Of a stretch of 64,000 bases of DNA, positions 20,305-31,434 are shown in pieces. Position 1 is the first letter of the stretch. Each line of letters starts with the position of its first letter. This DNA comes from Actinocorallia populi. Its GTDB lineage: Bacteria > Actinomycetota > Actinomycetes > Streptosporangiales > Streptosporangiaceae. The notes under the pieces are model-generated. The model ran no database searches. It saw only the letters and a list, made by a program, of their open reading frames with translations, and was not told where the DNA came from. The position numbers and the translations under genes were made by a program. Location: NCBI RefSeq assembly GCF_002995495.1, contig NZ_PVZV01000002.1:1178001-1242000 (forward strand). Direction: 5' to 3'.

Positions 20305-20808
20305 ATGGCGAAGACGGTGAAGGGCGCGGGCAGGGCCGGAGGCACCCCGGCCACCGTCGCGGCGGGGAAGGCCGGGATCGCCTTCACGCTTCACCCGTAC
20401 GAGGTGGATCCCGCCGCGGAGTCCTACGGCGAGGCCGCCGCGGCGGCGCTGGGCGTCCCGCCGGAGCGGCTCTTCAAGACGCTGCTGGCCGAGGTGGACG
20501 GGAAGCTGACCGTCGGGGTGGTGCCGGTGTCGGGGCGGCTGGACCTCAAGGCGCTCGCCGCGGCCGCGGGCGGCAAGCGCGCCCAGATGGCCGCGCCCGC
20601 CGACGCCGAGCGGGCCACCGGGTACGTGGTGGGCGGGATCAGCCCGCTGGGGCAGCGCAGGCGGCTGCCCACGGTGGTGGACGCGAGCGTCTCAGACTTC
20701 CCGACGGTCTACGTCTCCGCCGGGCGGCGCGGGCTGCAGATCGAACTCGCCCCGGCCGACCTGCTGCGGCTCACCGGCGCCCGGACCGCCGTGATAGGCG
20801 GGGCGTAG
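20305..20808 (+). CDS. YbaK/EbsC-type aminoacyl-tRNA deacylase
   Basis: YbaK-family proteins hydrolyse mischarged tRNAs, classically Cys-tRNA(Pro). The 167-residue product has the family pattern: HPYEVDPAAESYGEAAAAALG, RLFKTLLAEVDGKLTVGVVPV with the conserved lysine of the catalytic pocket, GKRAQMAAP, and VVGGISPLGQRRRLPTVVD. The ATG at 20305 is preceded by GGGAGGA. Specificity for Cys-tRNA(Pro) is inferred from family resemblance. The last 117 bases overlap, tail to tail, the predicted minus-strand membrane protein. Confidence 0.88.
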   Translation: MAKTVKGAGRAGGTPATVAAGKAGIAFTLHPYEVDPAAESYGEAAAAALGVPPERLFKTLLAEVDGKLTVGVVPVSGRLDLKALAAAAGGKRAQMAAPADAERATGYVVGGISPLGQRRRLPTVVDASVSDFPTVYVSAGRRGLQIELAPADLLRLTGARTAVIGGA

Positions 20809-21288
20809 CCGCCCGGCGGCGTCCAGCGCCTCCAGCATGCCGAAGACGATCACCGAGACCAGCGGCTGGAGCGTCACCACGGCCGTCGCGCCCAGGTCCA
20901 GCGGGCCGAGCACCCGGGTGCCGTCCGCGGCGGTCGCCAGGGCGTGCTCGAAGCCGTCCAGGCCGAACCGGTGGCCCAGCCACCAGGCGAGCAGGGAGCC
21001 GAGCAGGCCGCCGGTGCACAGGCCGAGCACGAGCGGGACCTCGCCGGCGCGCCCGGCCCGCCAGTAGGCCACGGCGCCCGCCAGCAGCCCCAGCACCACG
21101 CAGATCAGGGCCAGCTTGCCGTCGGCGCTGATGAGCACCTCGGACTCGGAGTCGGCCGGGTAGGCGCGCCCGCGGACGACCACGTACTCGGGCCGTTCGG
21201 CGAGCCGGGACCACAGCAGCCCCGCGGGGAGGCCAAGCAGGGCGAGCACGCCGGTGGCGGCCCCCCAGACCCATACCTGCCGCCTCAC
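20692..21288 (-). CDS. Four-helix membrane protein, DUF2567-like
   Basis: No function is known. The 198-residue product begins MRRQVWVWGAATG and has about four hydrophobic segments (roughly 5-25, 55-80, 90-115, 140-160). They are separated by short loops, including a Tyr/Val-rich extracytoplasmic loop after the first helix (PEYVVVRGRAYPADSESEV). The pattern resembles the actinobacterial DUF2567 family, but I hold that loosely. The GTG at 21288 has AGGAG eight bases upstream; the open frame reaches 21372. The C-terminal tail is encoded antisense to the last 117 bases of the ybaK-type gene, so the real stop may depend on which frame is genuine there. Confidence 0.6.
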   Translation of the reverse strand: MRRQVWVWGAATGVLALLGLPAGLLWSRLAERPEYVVVRGRAYPADSESEVLISADGKLALICVVLGLLAGAVAYWRAGRAGEVPLVLGLCTGGLLGSLLAWWLGHRFGLDGFEHALATAADGTRVLGPLDLGATAVVTLQPLVSVIVFGMLEALDAAGRLRPAYHGGPGAGEPQQVGRGEFDLQPAPPGGDVDRREV

Positions 21289-21401
21289 AACCCACGCTCC
21301 TGTACGCCTGCGGAAAGCCGATCTCTCGCAGCGTAACGCGGCGGAACGGGTGCCTTGGTGAAGGGAGCGCAAAGTCGGCGGCCCCGGGTAGTGTTCCGGT
21401 C

Positions 21402-22091
21402 ATGTCAGGATTCAGCTCGGCGTTCGAACGCCTGGGTGCCGCGCTGTCCGCCATCGCCCTGCAGCGGCAGGAGACGCTGGCGGGATACCTGCCCCGCGCC
21501 GACTGGAGCGCCGACCTCGGGGCCCGCACCTACACCAGCGGCGGGGTCACCGTCCGGGTGGGGCTGCTGGGCAGCTACGCGGCGGACGAGCGCACCTGGC
21601 TGTGGGGCTGGGCCAACCGGCAGTTCGGACCCGACCATCCCGCGGTCGTGCCGACCCTGGCGGTGCGGGAGCTGGGCGAGCGGCTGGCCATCCCCGAGTT
21701 CACCACCCCCGAGCTCGACCTGTCCTGGTACCGGGGGCCCGCCGCGCACGGCGGCGAGCCGATCGCGCTGGTCGCGTCCGGGGCGCTGGCGGGGTCCGGC
21801 TACATCGGCGCCGGCTACGACGGGGGCTCGGCCTACCTCCAGGTCGACGACCCGCAGGTGCCCGAGGCCGCCTTCGACCCGATCCCGGTGCCCGCGCTGC
21901 TGATGAGCGCGGTGGCGCTCTTCCCGCGCGACCCCCGGCTGACCCTGACCCGCCTCCTGTCCCACCACCGGGTGCCCTTCCGCCAGACAGGGGCGGTGAC
22001 CGAGGCGCGGCTGCCCGGCGGCGGCACCGCCCGGGCGATCTTCGACGAGCACGGCAGGCTCAAGAACTGGGAGGCGAGCCTGCGGGTGTAG
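21402..22091 (+). CDS. DUF6882-like hypothetical protein
   Basis: No catalytic function is recognisable. The 229-residue soluble product contains WLWGWANRQFG near residue 70, the Trp-rich block characteristic of the DUF6882-type hypotheticals in actinobacteria, with a preceding beta-rich segment (TYTSGGVTVRVGLLGSY) and a helix-rich C-terminal part. No signal peptide or membrane helix is seen. The ATG at 21402 is 114 bases from the divergent membrane gene start, and TAGTGT lies just upstream. The family name is from memory of the motif and has moderate certainty. Confidence 0.6.
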   Translation: MSGFSSAFERLGAALSAIALQRQETLAGYLPRADWSADLGARTYTSGGVTVRVGLLGSYAADERTWLWGWANRQFGPDHPAVVPTLAVRELGERLAIPEFTTPELDLSWYRGPAAHGGEPIALVASGALAGSGYIGAGYDGGSAYLQVDDPQVPEAAFDPIPVPALLMSAVALFPRDPRLTLTRLLSHHRVPFRQTGAVTEARLPGGGTARAIFDEHGRLKNWEASLRV

Positions 22092-22152
22092 AGGATCCGC
22101 GGGTGAAGTGTCAGGGATCGTCGCAAAGGCCGTCCCGGCCCCCGAAACTCGA

Positions 22153-22190
22153 TTGCGGCGCCGGGCCCGGCCTTCCGTAGACTGAGCTGC
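22153..22190 (+). promoter_or_regulatory. hisD promoter, leaderless transcript
   Basis: TAGACT at 22178-22183 ends seven bases before the hisD GTG, so the transcript should begin at or within a base of the start codon. TTGCGG at 22153-22158 is a possible -35 with a long 19-bp spacer. No ribosome-binding site is visible. Confidence 0.6.
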
Positions 22191-25169
<2,979 letters not shown>

Positions 25170-25170
<1 letters not shown>

Positions 25171-25400
25171 TGCTCGGCGTGCTCCCGCCGGTGGGGCCGG
25201 TGCTGCTGGCGGCCGAGGAGAAGGGCGGGATCGAGCTGTTCGGCCTGACCTTCACGCCGTTCGCGCTGTTCATGTTCGCGCTCACCCTGTTCTTCCTGAC
25301 CGGGGTGTACAGCTTCCTCAGGCAGGGGCTGAAGGGCGCGGCGGTCGTGGTGGGGGTGCTGGCCGTGCTGGCGTTCGTCGCGGGTCTGGGGAGGATGTAG
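25170..25400 (+). CDS. Small two-helix membrane protein in the his operon
   Basis: The function is unknown. The 76-residue product has two hydrophobic helices (about residues 28-50 and 56-74) separated by [10 protein letters not shown], and a short N-terminal segment ending EEKGG. The ATG at 25170 overlaps the hisB stop (TGATG); a GTG at 25167 is also possible. The stop overlaps the hisH GTG (TAGTG). The tight overlaps on both sides argue that it is a real operon member rather than a chance frame. A link to histidine synthesis is suggested only by position. Confidence 0.75.
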
Positions 25401-26026
25401 TGAAGAAGGTCGTCGTCCTGGACTACGGTTCGGGCAATCTCAGGTCGGCCGAGCGCGCCGTCGCCCGCGCGGGCGCGGACGTCGCGGTCACCTCCGACTT
25501 CGACGAGGCGCTGAACGCCGACGGGCTCGTCGTCCCCGGCGTCGGCGCCTTCGCCGCCTGCATGCAGGGCCTGCAGTCGGTCAAGGGCGAGCGGATCATC
25601 GGCCGCCGCCTGGCCGGGGGGCGTCCCGTCCTGGGCATCTGCGTCGGCATGCAGATCCTCTTCGGCAAGGGCGTCGAGCACGGCATCACCACCGAGGGCT
25701 GCGGCGAGTGGCCCGGCACCGTCGAGCGCCTGGACGCGCCCGTCCTGCCGCACATGGGCTGGAACACCGTCGAGGCACCCGAGGAGTCGGTCCTCTTCGC
25801 CGGTCTCGACGCCGAGACCCGCTTCTACTTCGTGCACTCCTACGGCGTGCGCACCTGGGAGCTGGTGGACAGCGCCCTCCAGCCGCCCCTGGTCACCTGG
25901 GCCGAGCACGGCGACCGCTTCGTGGCGGCCGTCGAGAACGGCCCCCTCAGCGCCACCCAGTTCCACCCCGAGAAGTCCGGCGACGCAGGCGCCCAGCTCC
26001 TGAGGAACTGGCTCGGCACCCTGTGA
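25400..26026 (+). CDS. hisH: Imidazole glycerol phosphate synthase, glutaminase subunit
   Basis: HisH is the class I glutaminase that supplies ammonia to HisF. The 208-residue product has the nucleophile elbow [10 protein letters not shown] with the catalytic Cys near residue 80. It also has the oxyanion-region PGVGAF, HMGWN, and the catalytic His/Glu in [12 protein letters not shown] near residues 185-190. The GTG at 25400 shares a base with the stop of the preceding small gene. A long hairpin terminator lies 26 bases after the stop, closing the first his operon. The partner hisF is 2.7 kb downstream in a second unit. Confidence 0.96.
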   Translation: MKKVVVLDYGSGNLRSAERAVARAGADVAVTSDFDEALNADGLVVPGVGAFAACMQGLQSVKGERIIGRRLAGGRPVLGICVGMQILFGKGVEHGITTEGCGEWPGTVERLDAPVLPHMGWNTVEAPEESVLFAGLDAETRFYFVHSYGVRTWELVDSALQPPLVTWAEHGDRFVAAVENGPLSATQFHPEKSGDAGAQLLRNWLGTL

Positions 26027-26051
26027 TCCGGGGCGCGCCCCGTCCCGCCTC

Positions 26052-26090
26052 CGCGACGCCCGTCCCTCGCCAAGAGGGACGGGCGTCGCG
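26052..26090 (+). terminator. Terminator of the hisD-hisH operon
   Basis: A perfect 17-bp stem (26052-26068 with 26074-26090) with a five-base GCCAA loop begins 26 bases after hisH. No T-run follows. The next 210 bp up to 26303 is GC-rich with no convincing gene in any frame; frames crossing it lack recognisable features. Confidence 0.85.
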
Positions 26091-26314
26091 CCGTCCAAGG
26101 CGTGGAAGGGGGCGGCGAGCCGGATGGGCCGGGCCGGATCGGCCTGGACGGCCTGCTCCAGCAGGGGCCGTCTCAGCGGAGGGCCGCCTCCAGGGCGTGA
26201 GAGGCGGGAGGCGACCTCGTCGGGCGGCGCGTCGGTAGGCGGCCCGCGGGCCTGGAGTGAGGTACTCGCGTCCGGTGCGTCGGGAGTGCGCGTGCGGGGC
26301 TGGATACTCGGACG

Positions 26315-26635
26315 GTGAGCAAGGAGCGGGCTCGGCGGCGGGCCGAGCGGGAGGCCGAGGCGGTCCGGCAGGCCGAGGCGCAGCGGGTCAGGGCGGCGCG
26401 GGCGGCACGGTGGCGGGCGCGGTGGGGGGCGGTGCGGAAGCGGTTGCCGAAGGCGGCGCCCGGTCCTGCCGCGCGCAGGAGGCGCAGGCGGGGAGCGGCC
26501 GCCGCGGCGGTGTTCGCGGGGATCCAGGGAGCGGCCTGGTTGCTCGGATTGTCGCTGATGGCACGGTTCGGGGTGCTGGTGGTCTGCGCGCTGGTGTTCC
26601 CAATCGGGGTCTTCGTGCTCTTCGACCGGCGCTGA
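26315..26635 (+). CDS. Small basic membrane protein
   Basis: The function is not recognised. The 106-residue product has a highly Arg/Ala/Glu-rich N-terminal half (about residues 1-60, starting MSKERARRRAEREAEA) that probably forms a basic cytoplasmic helix. Two hydrophobic helices follow (about 60-80 and 82-102), and it ends FDRR. GATACT at 26303-26308 lies six bases before the GTG, so the gene looks leaderless and monocistronic. Similar short Arg-rich two-helix proteins occur widely in actinobacteria without assigned roles. Confidence 0.7.
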   Translation: MSKERARRRAEREAEAVRQAEAQRVRAARAARWRARWGAVRKRLPKAAPGPAARRRRRRGAAAAAVFAGIQGAAWLLGLSLMARFGVLVVCALVFPIGVFVLFDRR

Positions 26636-26646
26636 CGGCGCAACAC

Positions 26647-26701
26647 TGAGACAGTCTTTTCTCTTTGTCTCAACTCCGGTACTGTGCAAGTGAGCACTTG
26701 C
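26647..26701 (+). promoter_or_regulatory. Two palindromic operators before the DUF2236 gene
   Basis: TGAGACA (26647-26653) and TGTCTCA (26666-26672) form a 7-bp inverted repeat with a 12-bp spacer. GCAAGTG-AG-CACTTGC (26686-26701) is a second perfect 7-bp inverted repeat. TACTGT at 26680-26685 is a likely -10, so the second palindrome sits on the expected start site and the first covers the -35 region. The layout suggests repression, for example by a TetR-type dimer. No regulator gene is adjacent. Confidence 0.6.
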
Positions 26702-26718
26702 TTGGGTGGAGGTCGCAC

Positions 26719-27558
26719 GTGGACGGATCCGGTTCGTTGTTGCGGAGGTACGCGGGGGATTTCAGGGCCCTCATCCCCGGGAGCAGCGCGGGGCTGATGC
26801 AGCTGCTGTATCCCCCCTTGGGCGCGGGGGTCGCCGACCACTCGGACTTCTTCTCCGATCCGTTCGGGCGGATCTACCGGTCGGTCCCGCAGATCTGGGC
26901 AACGATCTTCGAGTCGGACGCCGCCGCGCGGGCGCGGGGCGTCCGTGACCTCCACGCGGGGATGAAGGGCGTCGAACGGGGCAGGCGCTACCACGCGCTG
27001 GAGCCCGAGACGTTCTGGTGGGCGCACGCCACCTTCACCTGGGAGATCTTCCGGTCGGTGGAGCTGTTCCACCCGCAGGCCCTCTCGGCCGACGAGGAGG
27101 AGCGCCTCTACGCCGAGACGGTCCAGTGGTACGAGCGGTACGGGATGAGCATGAAGCCCGTCCCGCAGGACTACGCCGCGTTCCGCACGAAGTTCCACCG
27201 CATCTGCGCCGAGGAGCTGGACCACAACCCCGCCGCGGACCGGGCGCTGGACATCGCGCTGCACGGGCGGGGCGTCTCGGTGCTGCCGGACGCGCCCGCG
27301 CTGATCGGCAGGGCCGCGTCCCTGATGGCCGAGCCCTCCGCCAGGTCGTCCGCCCTCGGCTGCCTGCCGGAGATCGTCCGGGAGCGCTTCGGCATCCCCT
27401 GGAGCGCCACGGACAGGCTCGTCTTCGCGGTGCGGTGCCAGGCGATCTGCCGGGGATGGGAGGCGGTGCCCGACCGGGTGAACCGGACGGCGCTGCGGAC
27501 CCTGCTGCGCTACGTCGGCAGCACCACCCGGGACCGGCGCTACCGGCCGGCCGCCTGA
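26719..27558 (+). CDS. DUF2236 / MpaB-type oxygenase-like protein
   Basis: The family includes proteins related to the MpaB (mycophenolic acid B) and latex-clearing heme oxygenases; the substrate here is unknown. The 279-residue product is mostly helical and shows the family pattern: RRYAGDFRALIPGSSAGLMQ, HSDFFSDPFGRI, a HATFTWEIFRSVELF block near residue 105 with the conserved His, KPVPQDYAAFRTKF, and a C-terminal Arg-rich helix. The GTG at 26719 has GGAGG six bases upstream; the longer frame from 26665 lies over the promoter. Two palindromes upstream suggest regulated expression. It interrupts the his genes. Confidence 0.8.
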   Translation: MDGSGSLLRRYAGDFRALIPGSSAGLMQLLYPPLGAGVADHSDFFSDPFGRIYRSVPQIWATIFESDAAARARGVRDLHAGMKGVERGRRYHALEPETFWWAHATFTWEIFRSVELFHPQALSADEEERLYAETVQWYERYGMSMKPVPQDYAAFRTKFHRICAEELDHNPAADRALDIALHGRGVSVLPDAPALIGRAASLMAEPSARSSALGCLPEIVRERFGIPWSATDRLVFAVRCQAICRGWEAVPDRVNRTALRTLLRYVGSTTRDRRYRPAA

Positions 27559-27577
27559 CGGGCCGGTGTGATCCGGG

Positions 27578-27647
27578 ACACGACCGGCGGGTAACCGCGA
27601 GTGCGGGGATGTCGTGTTTCCGCCGGTCAGAACCCGGCCGGTAGGGT
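27578..27647 (+). promoter_or_regulatory. hisA promoter and upstream inverted repeats
   Basis: TAGGGT at 27642-27647 ends eight bases before the hisA ATG, predicting a leaderless or nearly leaderless transcript. Upstream, ACACGAC (27578-27584) pairs with GTCGTGT (27611-27617), and GACCGGCGG (27582-27590) pairs with CCGCCGGTC (27620-27628). These stems overlap and exclude each other. They may act as the terminator of the DUF2236 gene or as an operator. Confidence 0.5.
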
Positions 27648-27655
27648 GGTGGGCC

Positions 27656-28375
27656 ATGACCCTGACGCTGCTTCCCGCCGTTGACGTCGCCGATGGCCAG
27701 GCCGTGCGCCTGGTGCAGGGCGAGGCCGGCTCCGAGACCTCCTACGGCGACCCCCTCGACGCCGCGCTGGCCTGGCAGAGCGCCGGCGCCGAGTGGATCC
27801 ACCTGGTCGACCTGGACGCCGCCTTCGGCCGCGGCTCCAACCGTGAACTGCTGCGCGAGATGACCGGCCGGCTGGACGTCAAGGTCGAGCTGTCCGGCGG
27901 TATCCGCGACGACGACTCCCTGCGCGCCGCCCTGGACACCGGCTGCGCCCGGGTGAACATCGGCACCGCCGCGCTGGAGAACCCCGAGTGGTGCCGCAAG
28001 ATCATCGCCGAGTTCGGCGACCGCATCGCCGTCGGCCTGGACGTGCGGGGCACCACCCTGGCCGCCCGCGGCTGGACCCAGGAGGGCGGCGACCTCTGGG
28101 AGGTGCTCGCCCGCCTGGAGGAGGACGGCTGCCCGCGCTACGTGGTCACCGACGTCACCAAGGACGGCACCCTGCGCGGCCCGAACGTCGAGCTGCTGCG
28201 CGAGGTCTGCCGCCGCACCGACAAGCCGGTCGTCGCCTCCGGCGGCGTCTCCTCCCTGGCGGACCTGCGGGCCCTGGCGGCCCTGGTGCCCGAGGGCGTC
28301 GAGGGCGCGATCGTCGGCAAGGCGCTGTACGCCCAGGCCTTCACCCTGCAAGAGGCCCTGGAGACCGTTCGATGA
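27656..28375 (+). CDS. priA: Phosphoribosyl isomerase A (HisA/PriA)
   Basis: This TIM-barrel enzyme isomerises ProFAR in histidine synthesis and, in actinobacteria, usually also phosphoribosyl anthranilate in tryptophan synthesis. The 239-residue product has [18 protein letters not shown] at the start with the first catalytic Asp near residue 10, [41 protein letters not shown] with the second Asp, and [13 protein letters not shown]. No trpF was found in the window although trpC, trpB and trpA are here, supporting the dual role. The ATG at 27656 is preferred to one at 27614 because it lies at the predicted start site. It overlaps ridA. Confidence 0.93.
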   Translation: MTLTLLPAVDVADGQAVRLVQGEAGSETSYGDPLDAALAWQSAGAEWIHLVDLDAAFGRGSNRELLREMTGRLDVKVELSGGIRDDDSLRAALDTGCARVNIGTAALENPEWCRKIIAEFGDRIAVGLDVRGTTLAARGWTQEGGDLWEVLARLEEDGCPRYVVTDVTKDGTLRGPNVELLREVCRRTDKPVVASGGVSSLADLRALAALVPEGVEGAIVGKALYAQAFTLQEALETVR

Positions 28376-28764
28376 TCGAACGGATTTCGTCCGGCGGCCC
28401 CTGGGAGGAGACGTTCGGCTACTCCCGCGCGGTGCTGGCGGGCGACATGGCCTTCGTCGCCGGCTGCACCTCGGTCGTCGACGGCGAGGTCGTCCACGTG
28501 GGCGACGCCTACGAACAGGCCCGCACCGCCTTCCAGATCGCGCTGTGGTCGCTGGAGCGCCTGGGCCTGTCGCCCAAGGACGTGGTGCGGACGCGCATGT
28601 ACGTGACGGGCGCCGAGCACGTGGAGGCCGTGGGGCGCGCCCACGGCTCCCTGTTCGGCGACGTCAGGCCCGCCTCCAGCCTCCTGCTGGTGGCCGGCCT
28701 GATCGACCCGCGCATGCTGGTCGAGGTCGAGGTCGACGCCTACGCGGGAGAAGTGATCGCATGA
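28372..28764 (+). CDS. RidA family (YjgF/UK114) protein
   Basis: RidA proteins hydrolyse reactive enamine/imine intermediates released by PLP enzymes. The 130-residue product shows the chorismate-mutase-like trimer fold: [24 protein letters not shown] (in pieces), [31 protein letters not shown] with the conserved arginine of the active site, and [24 protein letters not shown]. It is wedged between hisA and hisF with four-base overlaps on both sides. This hisA-ridA-hisF order is familiar in actinobacteria and suggests a protective role beside PLP-dependent amino-acid synthesis. Whether it has true deaminase activity cannot be told. Confidence 0.88.
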   Translation: MIERISSGGPWEETFGYSRAVLAGDMAFVAGCTSVVDGEVVHVGDAYEQARTAFQIALWSLERLGLSPKDVVRTRMYVTGAEHVEAVGRAHGSLFGDVRPASSLLLVAGLIDPRMLVEVEVDAYAGEVIA

Positions 28765-29522
28765 CCGTGGCCATCCGAGTGATCCCCTGCCTGGACGTCG
28801 ACGCGGGCCGGGTCGTCAAGGGTGTCAACTTCCAGAACCTGCGCGACGCGGGCGACCCGGTCGAGCTGGCCCGCCGCTACGACGCCGAGGGCGCCGACGA
28901 GCTGACCTTCCTGGACATCACCGCCTCGTCCGGGGACCGCTCGACCACCTACGACGTGGTGCGGCGCACCGCCGAGCAGGTCTTCATCCCGCTGACCGTG
29001 GGCGGCGGCGTCCGCAGCGTCGAGGACGTCGACAGACTGCTGCGGGCCGGCGCCGACAAGGTGTCGATCAACACCGCGGCGATCGCCCGTCCGGAGTTCC
29101 TGCGCGAGGCCGCCCACCGGTACGGCTCGCAGTGCATCGTGTTGTCGGTGGACGCGCGGCGCGGCGGGGACACCCCGTCGGGGTTCGAGGTGACCACCCA
29201 CGGCGGGCGCAAGGGCACCGGCATCGACGCGATCACGTGGTCGCGCGAGGCCGAGGAGCTCGGGGTGGGGGAGATCCTGCTCAACTCCATGGACGCCGAC
29301 GGCACCAAGAACGGCTTCGACCTGGAGATGCTGGCCCGGGTCCGCGAGGTGGTCTCCGTGCCGGTGATCGCCAGCGGCGGCGCGGGCGCGCTGGAGCACT
29401 TCGCCCCGGCGGTGGCCGCGGGCGCGGACGCGGTGCTGGCCGCCTCGGTCTTCCACTTCGGGGACCTGAAGATCTCCGAGGTCAAGGGCGCGATCAGGGA
29501 AGCCGGGCACCCGGTGCGCTGA
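28761..29522 (+). CDS. hisF: Imidazole glycerol phosphate synthase, cyclase subunit
   Basis: HisF uses ammonia from HisH to convert PRFAR to imidazole glycerol phosphate and AICAR. The 253-residue TIM barrel has [18 protein letters not shown] at the start (catalytic Asp near residue 12), [32 protein letters not shown] with the second catalytic Asp, [17 protein letters not shown], and [13 protein letters not shown]. The ATG at 28761 overlaps the ridA stop. A compact GC hairpin (29539-29561) lies 16 bases after the stop. Confidence 0.97.
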   Translation: MTVAIRVIPCLDVDAGRVVKGVNFQNLRDAGDPVELARRYDAEGADELTFLDITASSGDRSTTYDVVRRTAEQVFIPLTVGGGVRSVEDVDRLLRAGADKVSINTAAIARPEFLREAAHRYGSQCIVLSVDARRGGDTPSGFEVTTHGGRKGTGIDAITWSREAEELGVGEILLNSMDADGTKNGFDLEMLARVREVVSVPVIASGGAGALEHFAPAVAAGADAVLAASVFHFGDLKISEVKGAIREAGHPVR

Positions 29523-29538
29523 GGCGTGCCCGGGGCGG

Positions 29539-29561
29539 GGGCGGCGGTGAGGCCGCCGCCC
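29539..29561 (+). terminator. Possible hisF terminator
   Basis: A 9-bp GC stem (29539-29547 with 29553-29561) and five-base loop follow hisF. There is no T-run, and the GC-rich context weakens the case. Confidence 0.45.
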
Positions 29562-29603
29562 GGCCGCCGGCCGCCGCGGTCGCGCGGCGGCCCTCCCGGC
29601 GGG

Positions 29604-29942
29604 TCATCCGCCGACGTTCGTCGTGATCTCGATGATGACCTGCTCCTGGGTGATGGACTGCACCCGGACGTCGAACTCCCCGGAGGACTGCTCGCTGTCC
29701 AGCGGGACGGTGAGCTCCTGGCCGCCGATCTTCAGGGTGGCGCTGGTGTCGGTGGCGGAGACGAACTCGGCGTTGACGCCCAGGACCTCGGCCTTGGCGT
29801 TGACGCCGCGGTCGAAGGTCACGGTGCACTTGCCCGCGGCGATGTCGCAGTCGGCGTTCTCGCTGCTGCACGCCGAGGTCGCGGCCAGGGCCAGCGCGAG
29901 CAGGGGGGTGGCGAGGAGAAGGCGGGTCTTCGAGGAGATCAT
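29604..29942 (-). CDS. Small secreted lipoprotein
   Basis: The 112-residue product is a clear lipoprotein. It has a basic N-terminus MISSKTR, a hydrophobic signal, and the lipobox ATSAC with the lipidated Cys near residue 25, followed by SSE. The mature part is a small beta-rich domain with one further Cys pair (ADCDIAAGKCTVTF), probably a disulphide, and a repeated Val-rich pattern ending TTNVGG. No enzyme family is recognised. It should be processed by Lgt, LspA and Lnt, all encoded in this window. The ATG at 29942 is the only sensible start. Confidence 0.8.
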   Translation of the reverse strand: MISSKTRLLLATPLLALALAATSACSSENADCDIAAGKCTVTFDRGVNAKAEVLGVNAEFVSATDTSATLKIGGQELTVPLDSEQSSGEFDVRVQSITQEQVIIEITTNVGG

Positions 29943-30076
29943 GGGAGCAGTCTAGGGGCGGGAAGGCGGCCCGGACATCGCCCTGCGGGACCACTTCGGG
30001 CCTCCCCAGGGGAGGAGGAGGCGCCTCCCGGCCGACACCTGACGACGATTTCCGGGGGTTCTCCGCGCCCCGGGCG

Positions 30077-31318
30077 TCAGGGCTCCGTCCGGTCCACGGC
30101 TGCCGAGACCACGCCCGGCTCCTCCGCGGCGCAGGCGGCCAGCCGGCGCAGCCGCAGCCGGTTGTCCTCGGTGAGCGGCGCGGTGGAGGCCCCGATGCGG
30201 CGGGCGTCGTCCTCACAGTCCCACAGCGCCTCGGTGGCGTAGACCTCGGCGGTGTGCGGGGCGGTGCGCAGCAGCGCGGTGAGCAGCCGGGGCCGCAGGT
30301 AGGCGTACTCGGTGGCCGACCAGGCCTCCTTCAGCAGCGGGACGGCGGCGCCCGCGCGCAGCCTGCCCAGCCCCTCCACCGGACTGGCCGCCGCGCCCCA
30401 GCTCCCGGCCGACAACGCCTCCGACAGGTCGCCCAGCAGGATCGGCACGTCCCTGGCGGTGCCGTGTCTGGCCAGTATGTCGATGCCGACCTCGGCGCAG
30501 CCGGGCACGCCGCCCGCCCAGGCCCTCGCCCTGGGCAGCGCCTCGGCGCCGTACTCGCGCAGCGCCCGGCAGATGACGCCGCGCCAGCGGCTGGGGCGCT
30601 CGGGCAGGATCTCCTCGGCCAGGTCGAGCAGCGCGGGGCTGCGGCGGCGGCCCAGCTCCAGGATGGCCTCGACGGAGGCGTCGGAGCGCTGGTGGACCAG
30701 CGCGGCCAGCTCGACGTCCGAGCCGGTGGGGCGGTGCTGCTCCCGGGGGTGCGGGGGCGGGCTGGAACGGCGTGCCCGCACCGCGTCGGCGATCACGGTG
30801 TGCTCCGAGGCCCACTGCCGGATGACCGGGTTGCCGGGATCGTCGACGAGCCAGTGCAGGTCGTCCTCGTCGCAGCGGGCGGCGGCGACCGGTCCCAGGC
30901 CGTGCACGAGCGCCGGATCGCCCAGGGAGACCAGGGCGTCCAGCGCCTCGAACCACTGCGCGCCCTCCTGGGCGTAGCGCCGCAGCGGGGTGGCGGCCTC
31001 GCGCCTGCTCAGCCGCACGAGGTCGGCCAGGACGTCGATGGCCAGGGAGACGCGCCAGTCGTCGCCCGAGGTCTCGTCCTCGGGTGCGAACAGGTGTTCC
31101 ACGACCGGATGGACCGGCAGCTCCAGGTCCACGAGCAACCGGGCGTAGTAGAGGCTGCGCGACTCGATCTGGCGGTCCCAGCGTGGATCCCTGCGGATGC
31201 AGTCATAGACGAACTCGCCTGAGCCCCGGATCTCGGCGGCGCGCCGCGCGGCCCGACCGAGGCCGCGTTGAAGCTGTCCATGCAGCGTGGTGACGGGGTG
31301 AATTACGTTGGCATCCAC
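30077..31318 (-). CDS. Helical-repeat (HEAT/ARM-like) hypothetical protein
   Basis: The role is unknown. The 413-residue product lacks membrane helices and appears to consist of repeated short helix pairs: WRVSLAIDVLADLVRL, WFEALDALVSLGDPALVHGL, ASVEAILELGRR, PALLDLAEEILPERPSRWRG, and a pattern [22 protein letters not shown] resembling a HEAT/PBS-lyase repeat near residue 330. The GTG at 31318 is chosen because CATGCT (31330-31325) sits six bases upstream as a leaderless -10 with TTGCCC at 31354-31349. The frame itself runs to 31354. It is divergent from the ABC exporter; a functional link is possible but unproven. Confidence 0.75.
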   Translation of the reverse strand: MDANVIHPVTTLHGQLQRGLGRAARRAAEIRGSGEFVYDCIRRDPRWDRQIESRSLYYARLLVDLELPVHPVVEHLFAPEDETSGDDWRVSLAIDVLADLVRLSRREAATPLRRYAQEGAQWFEALDALVSLGDPALVHGLGPVAAARCDEDDLHWLVDDPGNPVIRQWASEHTVIADAVRARRSSPPPHPREQHRPTGSDVELAALVHQRSDASVEAILELGRRRSPALLDLAEEILPERPSRWRGVICRALREYGAEALPRARAWAGGVPGCAEVGIDILARHGTARDVPILLGDLSEALSAGSWGAAASPVEGLGRLRAGAAVPLLKEAWSATEYAYLRPRLLTALLRTAPHTAEVYATEALWDCEDDARRIGASTAPLTEDNRLRLRRLAACAAEEPGVVSAAVDRTEP

Positions 31319-31324
31319 CCAGCC

Positions 31325-31354
31325 AGCATGCGCAGGCGAGGACGGCGGGGGCAA
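31325..31354 (-). promoter_or_regulatory. Leaderless promoter of the helical-repeat gene
   Basis: On the minus strand TTGCCC (31354-31349), an 18-bp spacer and CATGCT (31330-31325) lie just before the GTG at 31318. The first base of the transcript would be about the first base of the start codon. Confidence 0.5.
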
Positions 31355-31434
31355 GTGCCTTTTGATACGGGAATAACTGGCGGCCCCCGATGGTAGGCAT
31401 GGGGGTCGATGTCGTTCACAGTGGGAGATATTTC

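Noticed and set aside
26124-26318. A 64-codon frame in the gap after hisH
   Set aside because: Its composition is Gly/Arg/Ser noise, it ends over the start of the next gene, and no motif is visible.
31390-31434. Longer start for the first ABC subunit at ATG 31390 or 31399
   Set aside because: Neither has a ribosome site; GTG 31435 has GGGAG seven bases upstream. Not excluded, only less likely.
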